Source of the DNA: JAYVIQ01 sp043770215
GTDB lineage: Bacteria; Bacteroidota; Bacteroidia; Cytophagales; JAAEPT01
NCBI GenBank assembly: GCA_043770215.1
Contig: JAYVIQ010000019.1
Location: forward strand, 1-34,283
Length of the DNA: 34,283 nt
Reading direction: 5' to 3'
Shown here: piece after piece, positions 34,008 to 34,283 of the stretch
Layout of the letters: every line of letters starts with the position of its first letter
Position numbering within the stretch: position 1 is the stretch's first letter
Notes under the pieces: model-generated
The model's input: only the letters and a program-made list of their open reading frames with translations
Told to the model about the DNA's origin: nothing
Databases searched by the model: none
Translations under genes and position numbers: made by a program

Positions 34008-34283
34008 TTATTCTAAATATATCAATTCTATATTACTTTTACCAGCACCAAAATATGCTGAGCAACTACTATCTAGCCATTCTTCTGCTTTTTGCACAAA
34101 ACCTTGTTCTACAAGATTGTTATGAATATAATTAACTTTTTGATTGATAACATCTTCACTATATAACTCAATAGGATGATTATCATTTCTCCAAAGCTGA
34201 TAATTTGTATTTTTACTATTTTGCTGACCAGCTTCTGCTAGCAATACATGATTTGTCATAATCACATAACTATACAACTCTAG
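34008..34283 (-). pseudogene. REP-associated tyrosine transposase remnant with internal deletion
   Basis: The frame reads leftward from beyond the window edge. It has YSYVIMTNHVLL, matching the start of the Y1-transposase HUH motif (NHxHL in intact proteins), but the second histidine is replaced. NSKNTNYQLWRNDNHPIELY, DVINQKVNYIHNNLVEQGFV and EEWLDSSCSAYFG, which belong well further along the family, come right after. About 60-80 residues are therefore missing between them. The C-terminal part ends at TTC-rich bases before the REP hairpins. The enzyme cannot cut DNA in this form. Confidence 0.7.

Noticed and set aside
1..34283. tRNA, rRNA or CRISPR features
   Set aside because: No cloverleaf with a TTCGAATC-type arm, no rRNA-like stretch and no regularly spaced repeat array was found in any region.

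Overview
The window is AT-rich chromosomal DNA from a member of the Bacteroidota. Four things point there: a gldG gliding-motility gene, a DUF4783 gene next to nadC, a coaX / outer-membrane protein / lptC gene row, and promoters of the TTTG-N18-21-TAnnTTTG type with few Shine-Dalgarno sites. A Mn-type superoxide dismutase and a Prx6-type peroxiredoxin suggest oxygen exposure. Genus cannot be fixed from the sequence alone.

Positions 1-27,000 are a housekeeping backbone of short transcription units. In order they hold: a secreted two-repeat protein; sodA; a TrmH-family rRNA/tRNA methylase; a basic coiled-coil protein; peroxiredoxin; sucD; a pheS plus LtaS-like sulfatase pair; an orphan sigma-region-2-like mini-ORF; a trx / PhoX-like / GNAT-like operon; gldG; an arginine-type GNAT gene; DUF4783 and nadC; a YcxB-like membrane protein; accD; hemH; yifB/comM; an outer-membrane barrel; anmK; and the coaX-OMP-lptC operon. 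Perfect hairpin terminators follow sodA, the peroxiredoxin and accD. Two inverted copies of a ~170 bp element with terminal inverted repeats (16417-16586 and 22271-22438) lie between backbone genes and look like a MITE or similar dispersed palindrome.

Positions 27,000-34,283 are an accessory island of conflict genes and remnants. A Fic-family AMPylase gene is preceded by two near-identical 30 bp repeats. Next come two ~170 bp non-coding direct repeats, probably structured RNA, enclosing a reverse-strand gene broken at a run of seven G. Then a hipB-like regulator joins a decayed hipA, which runs straight into the 3' part of a polymorphic-toxin gene. Two further cassettes follow: a putative immunity gene, then a secreted toxin with a type-50-like C-terminus and its own putative immunity gene. 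The right edge holds an XRE regulator fragment, two REP-like hairpins and a REP-associated tyrosine transposase remnant with an internal deletion. The layout fits repeated gain and partial deletion of toxin-antitoxin and contact-toxin cassettes.

The most unusual items are the duplicated non-coding element flanking a homopolymer-broken gene (28572-29574), the nearby 122 bp palindrome-capped element, the repeat-controlled fic gene with an altered inhibitory motif, and the stand-alone sigma-region-2 mini-protein.
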